Assembly (NCBI RefSeq): GCF_023856365.1
Contig: NC_064534.1
Coordinates: 12,916,536 to 12,980,535 of the forward strand
Source of the DNA: Brienomyrus brachyistius
Lineage: Eukaryota; Chordata; Actinopteri; Osteoglossiformes; Mormyridae
Length of the DNA: 64,000 nt
Direction of reading: 5' to 3'
Position numbers and translations under genes: made by a program. Numbering within the stretch: position 1 is the stretch's first letter; every line of letters starts with the position of its first letter. The notes under the pieces are model-generated. The model was not told the origin of the DNA. It searched no databases and saw only the letters and a program-made list of their open reading frames with translations. Shown here piece by piece: positions 22,301-31,065 of this stretch.

Positions 22301-25300
22301 GTGCAAGAAGCTGCTGCTGATCTGTGCTTCAGAGGAGCACAGTGAGCTCAGCACAGTCCGAGCAGAGGGCCCTGTGTTTTTCGCACATTTTCTCATTCCA
22401 CTGGTTAATTTGCGACGGATCGCAGTGGGGGCCTATTTTTGACTCCGCCGTTGTCCGCAGCGGTCTGCTGTGTTGTTTACGAATTGATACTGCCTGCAAC
22501 CAATTTTCTAACCAGAAAATGAGGGCTGATTCAGTACGGTCCATCAGAAAAGAGGGGGCTGGGAAATGACAGGGCAACGGCAGCAAGAAGGGGAATTATC
22601 TTCATTGGCCTCCTGGCTGTCTGCCGCTGTTAACCGTAGACTTCACACCCCACGTGTCTCTCAGACGGGCCCCTGGAGCTGCATACTCTCTCCCTCCTGC
22701 CTTCCTTACGCCAAGTGGTGTTCAAGGGGGACCGGCTTCCCTTCCACTGCACCGCCGCCCTAGTGGACAATGCAACCACACTGCATTGGCAACACAATGG
22801 CCAGGCTGTGACTCCTGACCCTGAGAAGGGTGTCCACCTTGAAAACAGCATGCTGCACGACTGCACCTTCATCACCAGGTACCAGACCGTCCCCCTTGCC
22901 GGGCTCCATCTGCCTCCCTGTCTCCTCCTCCTGGTCGATCCAGTAGGCGGAGCTAATGGCTAACGTGGCACTTTCCTGCCACAGTGAGCTGATCCTTTCC
23001 AACGTGCACGTGGAGGCCAGTGGGGAGTGGAAGTGCATGGTATCCACGGACCGCGGCAATGACTCGCGCAGTGTAGAGATTGTGGTCCTGGAGAACAGCG
23101 CCTCCTTCTGTCCGGAAGAGAGAGTGACGAACAACCGAGGAGAGTTCAGGTATGGGAGGGCAGGGGGGAAATGGAACAGACTCCTATGAACGAGTGTTCA
23201 GCATTTGCCCTTTCTTCCACCCCACCCCCACCCCCCCCACTCAGGTGGCCGCGGACCCTGGCAGGGATCACCTCCTATCAGTTCTGCCTCCAGCTCCCCT
23301 ACCCGTCTGTGAGCATGAGTGGCGACCTGGAGCAGAAAAAGGCCTCACGCTACTGCGACCGCTCGGGCCGCTGGGAGGAGGGGGACTACTCACACTGCCT
23401 GTACACCAACGACATCACACGCGTCCTCTACAGCTTCATTCTGGTCCGTTCCCATGGTGTCATCATGTGACCACATCCAAAGGTCTAATGGGGCCACTGC
23501 TCAACCCAGGGTTTCACAGTCCACTCCTCGGGGACCCAAGGGTAGCTGGGAGGGAGCAAAAATGTCAACCGACTGGGTCCCTGAGGACCGGGCTGGGAAA
23601 CGCTGCCTTAGCCAATGATTTTACTCAAAGTATTTTTACAGCCAGGACTAAAACTGGCAAGCTTCTGGTTATGAGTCCATGTTTTTAACAGTTTGTTAGG
23701 AATCATTAGGGAGCACACAACTGTCTCTCTCCTTTTCATTGGCTCATTCTCTCTCTACCTCTTCTCCTAGAAACCAATGAATGCCTCCAATGCAGTGACC
23801 CTGGCTCACCAGATCCGCACCTACACCCTGGAGGCTGCCGGCTTCACCGACACCGTTGACATCCTGTACATGGCCCAGCTGATATCCAAGTTCATGGAGT
23901 ACGTCTGGCAGTCCCGTGAGGTGAGGAGGGTCCAGAGAGGAGGCACGGAGTCATTCGGGGGTGTGTAGGGGATGAATGGAATGGAGAGTCCCCATAAAGA
24001 TATAGATACAAACGTGTGTGTGTGTCTATTATGTTTATATTACGTTGTGGGGACCAAATGATCCATCCATCACCATGACCACTTAATCCCAACTGGGGTT
24101 GCGGGGCAGGGCGGGGCAGGGGGGGGGGTACGGGGGACTGGAGTCTATCCTAGTAACAGTGGGCACAGACAGGAACCAACCCTAGGCAGTTGCCAACACA
24201 CTGCAGGGCACACACACTAACACAGCCAACTTAGAGTCACCAATTAACTCACATGAACTCCACACAGAAGGGCCCCACGGCCGACCCGGGGACCGAATCC
24301 AGGACTTTCTTGCTGTGAGGCAGCAGCACTAGCTACTGCGCCACTGTGCTGCCCCCAAATGATCCCCACAATGTAATAAAAACCTGTTATTTTGACATTG
24401 TGGGGCCCATTTTTCAGGTCCTCACAAAGATCAGTGAATGCAATAAAAAAAACTAAAAATACCAGAAGTCTCATATTTTCTTTGATTACTTATGGTTAAG
24501 GGTAGGGCTGGGTAGGGGTTAGGGTTAGGGTTAGGGCTGCGTTAGGATTTTGCCCACAGAAATGAATAGAGTCCCCACAAAGATATGGATGTGTGGACTG
24601 TGTGTGTGTGGCAGCTGTCAGAGGTGCTGGTGGAAATGGGCAGTAACCTGATGCAGATGGACGACCAGATCCTGTCCCGGGCCCAGAGAGACGACCGGTC
24701 CTGCAGCTCGGTCGTGCGCTCCCTGGAAACCCTAGCCTGGCCTCAGCTCCACAGCAACTCCCAGGACCTGTCTATGGTAGGTCTCCATGGTAGGAGGGGC
24801 GTTAACACACTGCGCAGGTGACGGGGGGCAGGGGAAGCTGCTTTAATCACAAAACCAAAGAGGGACCCCAGAAAAAGGTTTTACATCTATATGAAATGAT
24901 AATTGAGTTGCCAGAGTACAATGGAATTCTATTTAGGTTTCATACCTCTGCTCCTTTGAGACACACCTGTATACAGGCCCCCTCCCCGGAGCACTTTGGG
25001 GAGTCTCCCGAATGCAGCAGCACCGGGTACTGTACTGTAAATACCTTTCTGTGCCTAACAAGGGGTCTGACTTAGTGGCCCATACGTCATTTCAAGGGAT
25101 TTACACAGTGCTGCCGTATGAATTACCAATGAAGACATGAATCACAAGAATAATATGAATTACCGTAATTACTGCACAGGGATCACTGGAGAGAGTATTC
25201 ATTACCATGTTTATATGACATCATTTGTAATGGACTGTCCACAGAATTTAATAAGTTCTGTTTGGGACAATTATGTGCTAAAGAGAATTGTACTAGCAAT

Positions 25301-28300
25301 AAATCTTGTTGAATACCCTCTCCATGCGTACACACACACACACACACATACATGCACACACATATGCGCATACACAGAATCTGTAAGTCTCGATGCTTGT
25401 GACCACACTAATGCGCTTACACAATTCACGGCGAAATATTCTGTTGCTGGATTCGTTTACTCGTTACTTGTGAGGACCGTGTGAGTTCTCTGTGTGAGAT
25501 GCAGTACATGATGGGGACTTATGAGTCATCTGCACCTGCTTCCCGCAAAGGTGTCCCGCAACATTGCCATGGAGGCTCACCTGATTCGACCCGCCCACTT
25601 CACGGGCCTGAGCTGCACGGCCTACCAGCGGCGCGAGGGTCCCGGGGGGGGCGGTGCCACTGGGCCGGAGGGGGCAGAGCCATCGCATGAGCAGCATCTC
25701 CGGTTCCGCTGCACCACGGGGACACACAACATCTCCTTGCTCACCTTCCCCCTCAAGGTGAGCGACCTCCTGTGACTTATCAGGCCTGCTGTGACCCACC
25801 CGGCCTACTGTGACCCACCCGGCCTGCTGTGACCCACCTGGCATCCCGTGTGCTTGCTTTATGTGTATTTATTACACTTTATACAGGCTTATATGCAGGG
25901 ATTAACATTTACAAGCGATACGCGCGGAAATCGATTAATGTAGCAGCGCAAATACGTACATATTTGCGTATTTACGCCGATATGACAAGAAATTATCATG
26001 CATTTTAACCTTTATATGCTAATTTGTACTTCATTTGTGGCCATTTCTATGTGAATCCCTGCTTATATGCATTTTATACACCTTATACATATTTATATAT
26101 CATTATTATACTTTATAAAGATTCATATTCGGGTTCGTAGTAACAAACACGTGCACTACTTTGTGACGCTCCAGAAAACATCGTGTGGCTTCAGCAGTTC
26201 GTCAAAATTGTCTGAAGAGCTGTTTCTTTAATGCTTTTTTTTGTACAGTGCTGTATACCTGCATGCACACACTCTCTCTCTTTTTGGGGTACACTCTAAT
26301 TACCTATTATCATTATGTATTATGTTATGTAAGATGTGACGTATTTGGAAGTGTCTCTTAAGTGTTTTATATGCATAGAAAGGTACAATATATACTGTAT
26401 ACTAGGAGAAATGTTTGAGTAACTGACACTAAATAAGAACCATATGCAGTTGTCACGACTTACCTACAATTTCGACTTAAGAGCAGATCTCATTCGTAAC
26501 CCGGGGACTGCCTGTTCTTACAGTACTTAATAAAGGTCTATATATGCTTACTATATTTTATGCATCTTCATATGTACTTTATACACTTTATACAGGTTAA
26601 TATGTACCTATTATACTTTATAATGGTTCATATGTACCTTATGTACTGTTTTTTATAAAGGTGATATATTTTTATGGGTGATATGGCAGACATCTGCATG
26701 CATCTTTATTTGTAACTGTATAAATTCATCATCGCCACACGCTGCATCCAGCTGCCTCCTAACTGTGTTTCCATTCCCTCCTCCTCCTCCTCCTCCCTCC
26801 CTCTCTATCTCTCCTTCTCTGTGGTGGCAGAATGCTGTGGCCCTGGCCTCGGTGTCCCTTCCCGCCTCCCTGTTCCCCCCAGACGCCCCCCCGGAGTGCA
26901 AGCTGCAGTTTGTGGCATTCCGCACGGGCCGTCTCTTCCCTCTCACGGGCAACGCGAGCGGCCCCAGCGAGCACAGCCGCCGCCGCCGCAGTGTCAACAC
27001 GCCCGTCATCTTCGTGGACTTGGGTATGGCTCCCCCTGCCTGGGAACGCTGTACTGCAGCGGGCCTCCTACAGTTCGGGGAACAGGAATACCGTCAGGAG
27101 ATTTATGACTCTAATGCAATTCCCTGCTTTCATCTGGATTACAGTTCAGTGATAACTGGAGCAACAACAAAAACAACAATAATAATAATAAATATCTATA
27201 ACATTTTTACTCTTAACATAAATAATATCCACACCTTTGACTATAACTGCATAAATAATAAGTATGGTGTTTATTACTATCATATTTATATCGGTGACAA
27301 TCATTAATATCGTAATAGTAACATCTGTGGCATTGGTTGCCGTTATAATATTAATCCTTGTTGCATTCGATATTACCTTGCTTGTTGCTGGGTGTCACAC
27401 TCTTTTTGCCGGAGCCATTGGGTACCGTGGCATCGCTAATATGTTCGGTGGCATGGACCGATTCTTCGTCAGGGTGCTGTGACGCTCTTGGCATCGCAGG
27501 TCGGCCCTGTTTCCCGCCCTATCCCAGTCCACTTCCTGTGTGATACTTAGTACTTCCTGTCTCTGCCCCACTCGCATGCCGCATCATGGCCCACCCCAGG
27601 CGCTGACCTCACCTCTATGTCCACCTCTATGTCCACCAGATGGCTGCGCCATGTGGAACCAGTCGGAGCCGGTCACCGTGTCCCTGCGGCACTCGTCCCC
27701 AGGCAGCGACCCAGTGCCAGCCCACTGGAGCCCAAGGGCCCCAGAACAGCAGGATGGCTGGAGCCAGGAGGGCTGCCAGCTGGCCCACACTGACCACGCG
27801 ATCTCCACCCTGCGCTGCTCCCTGCTGGGCAACTACGCCGTGCTCCAGGTGAGGGGTTGGGAATTGGGGCAGCAGGGGTGCACTGGGGCCCCCTGGGACT
27901 GGATTCTGACCATCTGCTGCACCCCTAGGAGCTGCCGGACTTCCCCAGGCCCACTCCCAGCCCCGTGGAGCTTCACCAGGTGGTCTACACCTGCACGGCC
28001 ATCCTGCTGCTCTGCCTCTTCACCATCATCATCACTCACATCCTGCACCACAGGTAGGCATTTGCATGTGTTCGCGTCTGCGCACGTCTGTGTCCGCGTG
28101 TCTGCATGCTCACCCAACGGGCTGCCTCATCTTCCTAGCTCCATACACATCAGTAGGAAGAGTTGGCACACGCTGCTCAATACCTGCTTCCATATCGCCA
28201 TGACGACAGCCGTCTACACGGGGGGCATCACGCTGACCGGCTACCCCATGGTGTGCCAGGCGGTGAGTCCGTCTCCGTGCAGTCAGACCCTGTGTGGGAC

Positions 28301-30982
28301 TTGGCCTGGGCTTTGCCTTTGACACGCATGTATGCCCCATTTAGGTGGGCATCGCCTTGCACTACTCCTCTTTGTCCACGCTGGTCTGGATTGGCGTCAG
28401 CGCCAGGGTCATCTACAAAGAGGCCGTCTGGAGGTTGCCGCAACTACAGGAGGGCGAGTCCCCTGTGCCGCCCACTCAGAGGCCCATGCTCAGGTCAGTG
28501 ATGTCACCAGAGCCGTGGGAGCCTCATAGGTCACATGGTGCTAGACGGGCATGGTTGGGGAACTTCTGAAGGAGGTGCCCCCTGTTGAACAGACTCTCAT
28601 GACTTGGGAACACGGAGAAAAGAGCCCCTTTGTCGTGAAGATGTCTGAGGCCGCTGAAGCCACCCAAGTACAAGGGAGAAGCAGGGGCAGATGTGGGGGG
28701 GGGGTGGGGGGGGGGGAATGTACGACCAATGGATTAGAGAGGTCGGGAGGAGGGCCATAAATCCGATGTGACCGCCGTCGGGAGCGAGCTGTCATCATCT
28801 GGGACCCGCCAGCGCCTCCTCTCTGCGCTGTCCACCCTCTGACCCCCCAGCCAGGCCTCCCTATCACTCTCCCCTGCAGATACTGATGATGGGGGGGGGG
28901 GGGGGGGAGACACACACACTGAGGGAGCGCCCCCAGCCCACACGGAACTGCCAAGTGGGCTGGAGCAGCCTGAACAGCGGCCTGTTTGACTTCACCCGGG
29001 ACACCTACGGGTTGGAACATCCACAGCTGCTCAACGAAACAGAGCCGGGGGAACAAGGGTCCTTTATCTGGAGAGCCCCAGAGCCCACCCTGCACGCAGA
29101 CCCCCCCGGGGGGCCAGACTGCACTCCTGCCGCTCTGCCGCTTGATCGCCGAGGCTTAGTAACCCTGGGTGTGACTAGTAAAAGTGACTTCAAGGGAGAC
29201 CTCTGTCAGTGACCCCCCCCCACCTTCCCTGGGGGTCTCTGGGAGTCACAGATGACATCCAGGCATGGTGGGGTTGTGGGGGGGGGAGTTCGGGCAGTTT
29301 AGAGATGAGCTGTGTTTTCTTCTTCTGCAGAAATGCCGACCCCCGTTTTCAGGACTCCCTTTTCATGCTGGCTCTTCATTCCTCACCCTCCCTCCTAGGT
29401 TCTATCTGGTCGCTGGCGGGGTCCCACTCATTATCTGCGGCATCACGGCTGCTGTCAACATCAACAACTACGGCGACGGCATCCCATAGTAAGTGCTGTC
29501 TGCTCTCTGCCCCTGCGTTTGTGCCGTGAGGCGTCCCTGGGAAAGGGGCTAGGGAACAAGTGGCCCGATTGTGCGTGACCCCGCTGACCCCTCTCTCCCT
29601 GCGACCCCCACAGCTGCTGGCTTGCCTGCCGGCCCAGTCTGGGTGCCTTCTTTGTCCCGGCTGGCCTGGCGGCACTGGTGACATGGATCTACTTCCTGTG
29701 CGCTGTGTCCCGCCTGCGGCGACGTGGGTCACTGCAGTCCAAAGAGCCTCCCGCATCGGATGCGCCGGCCCCGGCTCCCGAGACCCAGGCGGCACTGGGC
29801 AGGAGTGCGAGCCTCCTCTCCACGGACTCTGCAACGGCCCCAGCAGTGGTGCCGGAGGACCAGCGCTCACTGAAGGCTCAGCTCCTGGCCCTCGTGGCCA
29901 CACACTTCCTGTACGTGGGACTCTGGAGCTGCGGCGCCCTGGCCGTCTGGCAGACGGGGCGAAGCAGCCTGCTGTTCAGCTTCCTTTACGGGGTCGTCGC
30001 CGTAGGGCTTGGCTGCCTCCTGCTGGCGTTCCACTGCTTCCTGCGCCTCGACGTCCAAGCTGCCTGGCTAGGCTGCTGTCCGCGGTACCGCCGTGCCCGG
30101 CCCGTACCGAGCTATGTGCCACCCGCGGCAGTGCAGCCCAGTGCCTGCGATCTCGGCTCTCAGATCCTGGTCCTCTCAGGGGAGCCTCCCTGCTCAACCT
30201 CTACCCAGTCCTCCTCTACCCCCAGCGGTGTGAGTGCCTTGGGCCCCGCCCCCTGCAAGCTCACCAACCTCCTGCAGGTGGCGCAGGATGGTGCTGGCGA
30301 CCTCGCCCGGGCCCATGGCAGCACCAATGGCAACACCAGCACTGACAACATCGCCAAGCAGGCCAACAGCAATCTGCTGTCCGGTGCGGTGCCCACAGGT
30401 CAGTCGCAGAGAAAGAAGGCCAGTGGCCGGACTAAACAGTGCGGGGGCGGTGGGCAGTACCACCACCGGGGGGAGAGCAGGGGCCACTACCGCCTTCGCG
30501 CCCTAAGAGGAGGAGGTGGCGGAGGCAGCGTTGGGGTGCTTGGACCTCCTGGCCTGGAGCAGCTGGGCTCGCAGCTGCCCCACAGACATGCCTCCAGCGG
30601 AAACGGCAGCCTCCGCCATAGCAACTCTGAGAGCCAGACGAGCCCGCTGGCCAACGGGAGGCGGCTGGGCGAGGTGCCCGTCACCAGCCCATCAGAAGGC
30701 AGCGACGGCGGCAGCAGTGGTAGCCGCCGGCCTTTCCCTCTGCTCCCCTCGGTGGCCAGCAGGGCAGCACAGAGACGCAGCGCGAGCCGGGACAACCTCA
30801 AACTGGCCGCCGCGGCAGAGAGGGAAGCCAAGCGCAGCTCGTACCCGCTCAACGGCACAGCTGCGGCTCCGAATGGCACGCTGAAGGGCTCCGGGGTAGA
30901 GATGGATGCCAGTGGCACGGACCGCTCACAGGGCTCGCTGGGCATGAAGGGCGGTGTCTGGAAGAGCGAGACCACCGTGTGA
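10283..30982 (+). CDS. adgra2: Adhesion G protein-coupled receptor A2 (GPR124), exons 2-19; N-terminal exon outside the window
   Basis: Eighteen exons join in one frame into 1268 residues plus a split first codon: 10283-10354, 20454-20525, 21176-21247, 21345-21416, 21638-21801, 22665-22878, 22985-23149, 23245-23443, 23771-23920, 24615-24776, 25551-25757, 26831-27023, 27640-27848, 27929-28053, 28139-28262, 28345-28493, 29399-29488, 29614-30982. Domain order is four LRRs, LRR C-cap, Ig domain, hormone-receptor domain, GAIN/GPS region, seven transmembrane helices and a long cytoplasmic tail ending in the PDZ ligand ETTV. This is the ADGRA2 architecture, and [18 protein letters not shown] and [11 protein letters not shown] match the human protein as I recall it. 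In vertebrates ADGRA2 works at the plasma membrane with RECK as a Wnt7a/b-specific co-activator in brain angiogenesis. The signal peptide and LRR N-cap exon are missing and presumably upstream. Human ADGRA2 is about 1338 residues, so the visible part is nearly full length. Odd points: RGE where human has RGD, and a non-canonical GPS. Confidence 0.95.
10868..11402. repeat. 19-bp minisatellite with higher-order structure
   Basis: Units like CACAGGTATGGAAGAGGTG at about 19-bp spacing. A block around 10980-11090 recurs around 11264-11390 (GAATGGAAGAGGCAC, CAGTTATGAGA, CACAGATTTGGGAGAG), about 285 bp or 15 units apart. Because 19 is not a multiple of three, long false reading frames appear on both strands. 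Confidence 0.88.
11750..12035. repeat. 43-bp minisatellite
   Basis: GATTCCA-type starts fall at 11797, 11840, 11883, 11926, 11969 and 12012, exactly 43 bp apart. They are followed by CACGTGTTGCTAAGCGATT and GTGTCTGGCCATGT variants. Confidence 0.92.
13135..13190. repeat. 21-bp triplication
   Basis: CAGACTGGCCTGGCTGCACCT occurs twice and then in part. A small local duplication in adgra2 intron 2. Confidence 0.85.
15403..15533. repeat. Palindromic repeat rich in GGTACTTTTGGTACT
   Basis: GGTACTTTTGGTACTC and the inverse GAGTACCAGTACCAAAAGTG flank a short middle, and a GGTACTTCGGTACTT follows. This is hairpin-forming, like a MITE fragment. Related TACCGGTACTC pieces occur near 61.66-61.8 kb. Confidence 0.5.
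17558..17712 (+). mobile_element. tRNA-derived SINE, second family
   Basis: GTCTGTGGCTCAGTGGATTC and GTGGTTCAAATCCC resemble A and B boxes. A GTGCAAGGCCCTTGATCCCC segment and an AAT-rich tail follow. It lies in adgra2 intron 2. Confidence 0.6.
20454..20525 (+). CDS. adgra2: adgra2 exon 3, second LRR
   Basis: A 72-nt exon after a CTGCAG acceptor, ending before GTGAGT. It encodes [15 protein letters not shown] followed by RSLTSLRKL. The polypyrimidine tract is unusually rich in C. Confidence 0.94.
21176..21247 (+). CDS. adgra2: adgra2 exon 4, third LRR
   Basis: A 72-nt exon encoding [17 protein letters not shown] then LTNLTKL, close to the human third repeat (DLSNNRIGCL). The acceptor is TTCTCAG and the donor is GTAAGG. 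Confidence 0.95.
21345..21416 (+). CDS. adgra2: adgra2 exon 5, fourth LRR
   Basis: A 72-nt exon encoding [15 protein letters not shown] then QELPSLKL. It matches the human NISGNIFSSLQPG repeat. The intron before it is only 97 bp. Confidence 0.95.
21638..21801 (+). CDS. adgra2: adgra2 exon 6, LRR C-terminal cap
   Basis: A 164-nt exon encoding [15 protein letters not shown], then [16 protein letters not shown], ending LTC. The CDC...C...C pattern is the cysteine cap of an LRR domain. Donor GTGAGT; the last base starts a split Asp codon. Confidence 0.95.
22665..22878 (+). CDS. adgra2: adgra2 exon 7, first part of Ig domain
   Basis: A 214-nt exon encoding [16 protein letters not shown], then the sequon [10 protein letters not shown], and LHDCTFIT. 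The Cys and Trp of an Ig fold are present. Human equivalent: RQVVFQGDRLPFQC. Confidence 0.95.
22985..23149 (+). CDS. adgra2: adgra2 exon 8, end of Ig domain and RGE site
   Basis: A 165-nt exon encoding [18 protein letters not shown] then [16 protein letters not shown], ending NNRGEFR. The Ig-closing Cys is in GEWKC. The last motif reads RGE where I recall RGD in human ADGRA2. Confidence 0.95.
23245..23443 (+). CDS. adgra2: adgra2 exon 9, hormone-receptor (HRM) domain
   Basis: A 199-nt exon encoding [16 protein letters not shown], then [16 protein letters not shown] and [15 protein letters not shown]. The donor is a weak GTCCGT, but phase and the human alignment (FVL-M-PINAS against FIL-K-PMNAS) support this end. 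Confidence 0.92.
23507..23612. repeat. Short hAT-like remnant, adgra2 intron 9
   Basis: CAGGGTTTCACAGTCC at the left, GGGCTGGGAAACGCTG at the right, and AGCTGGGAGGGAGCAAAAAT inside, as in the copy at 53.62 kb. Confidence 0.55.
23771..23920 (+). CDS. adgra2: adgra2 exon 10, start of GAIN domain
   Basis: A 150-nt, phase-0 exon encoding [18 protein letters not shown], then [10 protein letters not shown]. Acceptor CTCCTAG, donor GTGAGG. It contains a sequon (NAS) conserved with human. Confidence 0.95.
23972..24605 (+). repeat. Dispersed repeat, copy 2, interrupted by a SINE and ending at adgra2 exon 11
   Basis: Both ends carry AGTCCCCA(C/T)AAAGATAT; inside is TTGTGGGGACC and its inverse. It includes three tandem TTAGGG-like units near 24.51-24.53 kb. 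The 3' end runs to within about 10-25 bases of the exon 11 acceptor at 24614. Confidence 0.72.
24065..24354 (-). mobile_element. tRNA-derived SINE inserted in another repeat, adgra2 intron 10
   Basis: Reverse-orientation copy of the SINE seen at 55782, starting at 24354 with GCAGCACAGTGGCGCAGTAG (read on minus) and ending in ATGGATGG. An 11-bp direct repeat, CCAAATGATCC, flanks it at 24054-24064 and 24355-24365. The sequence on either side is one continuous older repeat. Confidence 0.82.
24615..24776 (+). CDS. adgra2: adgra2 exon 11, GAIN domain
   Basis: A 162-nt, phase-0 exon encoding [20 protein letters not shown] and on to HSNSQDLSM. Its acceptor is preceded by TG repeats and not by a pyrimidine tract, because an interspersed repeat runs almost to the splice site. 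Confidence 0.93.
25551..25757 (+). CDS. adgra2: adgra2 exon 12, GAIN domain
   Basis: A 207-nt, phase-0 exon encoding [30 protein letters not shown], and [15 protein letters not shown]. It matches human NVALEAYLIKP and QLRFRCTTG. Confidence 0.95.
26115..26519. repeat. DNA-transposon-like remnant with GGGGACTGCCTG end, adgra2 intron 12
   Basis: Shares ATTCGGGTTCGTAGTAAC, GCACTACTTTGTGACGCTC and ACGACTTACCTACAATTTC with a copy at 57.18-57.5 kb, which starts with the inverse CAGGCAGTCCCCGG. These look like terminal inverted repeats of a non-autonomous element. Confidence 0.55.
26831..27023 (+). CDS. adgra2: adgra2 exon 13, GAIN domain
   Basis: A 193-nt exon encoding [30 protein letters not shown], and [14 protein letters not shown]. 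The tetra-arginine corresponds to a basic stretch (GKRRG) in human. Confidence 0.95.
27640..27848 (+). CDS. adgra2: adgra2 exon 14, GPS region
   Basis: A 209-nt exon encoding [25 protein letters not shown], and [13 protein letters not shown]. It has the Cys and Trp pattern of a GPS motif but lacks the His-Leu-Ser/Thr cleavage triad. Confidence 0.95.
27929..28053 (+). CDS. adgra2: adgra2 exon 15, TM1
   Basis: A 125-nt exon encoding [10 protein letters not shown], then [16 protein letters not shown] and IIITHILHH: the linker and first transmembrane helix. Confidence 0.95.
28139..28262 (+). CDS. adgra2: adgra2 exon 16, TM2
   Basis: A 124-nt exon encoding [18 protein letters not shown], then [15 protein letters not shown], the second helix. 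Nearly identical to human SIRVSRKGWHMLLNLCFH. Confidence 0.96.
28345..28493 (+). CDS. adgra2: adgra2 exon 17, TM3
   Basis: A 149-nt exon encoding [17 protein letters not shown], then [11 protein letters not shown] and an intracellular loop ending QRPML. Acceptor CATTTAG, donor GTCAGT. Confidence 0.95.
29399..29488 (+). CDS. adgra2: adgra2 exon 18, TM4
   Basis: A 90-nt exon encoding [20 protein letters not shown] then [10 protein letters not shown]. Human: FYLIAGGIPLIICGI. Acceptor CTCCTAG, donor GTAAGT. Confidence 0.96.
29614..30982 (+). CDS. adgra2: adgra2 exon 19, TM5-TM7 and cytoplasmic tail
   Basis: A 1369-nt terminal exon. TM5 is near 29640-29710 ([12 protein letters not shown]), TM6 near 29890-29960 ([17 protein letters not shown]), and TM7 near 29965-30045 ([18 protein letters not shown]). 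The long Ser/Gly/Arg-rich tail keeps [31 protein letters not shown] and SSYPLNG, and ends GVWKSETTV, a class I PDZ ligand. The exon is very GC-rich. In mammals this C-terminus binds DLG1-type scaffolds. Confidence 0.96.
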
Positions 30983-31059
30983 AGGGCTGCGAACCAAAGC
31001 AGCTTTTACCAAAGGGTCCAAATGGACAAAGGGGTTGATGCAAGTCCTGTCTGGCTTCG

Positions 31060-31065
31060 AATAAA
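31060..31065 (+). terminator. adgra2: Candidate polyadenylation signal of adgra2
   Basis: AATAAA lies 78 bases past the adgra2 stop codon, and T/G-bearing sequence follows. It is the first canonical signal after the stop. The implied 3' UTR would be only about 100 bases; longer forms cannot be excluded. Confidence 0.6.

Noticed and set aside
24510..24536. Interstitial telomere repeat as a chromosome-fusion mark
   Set aside because: Only about three TTAGGG-like units, inside a dispersed repeat that has the same motif at its other copies.
27540..28322. Plus-strand open frame of 260 residues overlapping adgra2 exons 14-16
   Set aside because: Runs through real exons in the wrong frame and through introns. 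The true exons use another frame that matches the ADGRA2 family.
30487..30975. Minus-strand open frame of 162 residues opposite adgra2 exon 19
   Set aside because: Antisense shadow of a GC-rich exon. Low-complexity, with no recognisable domain.
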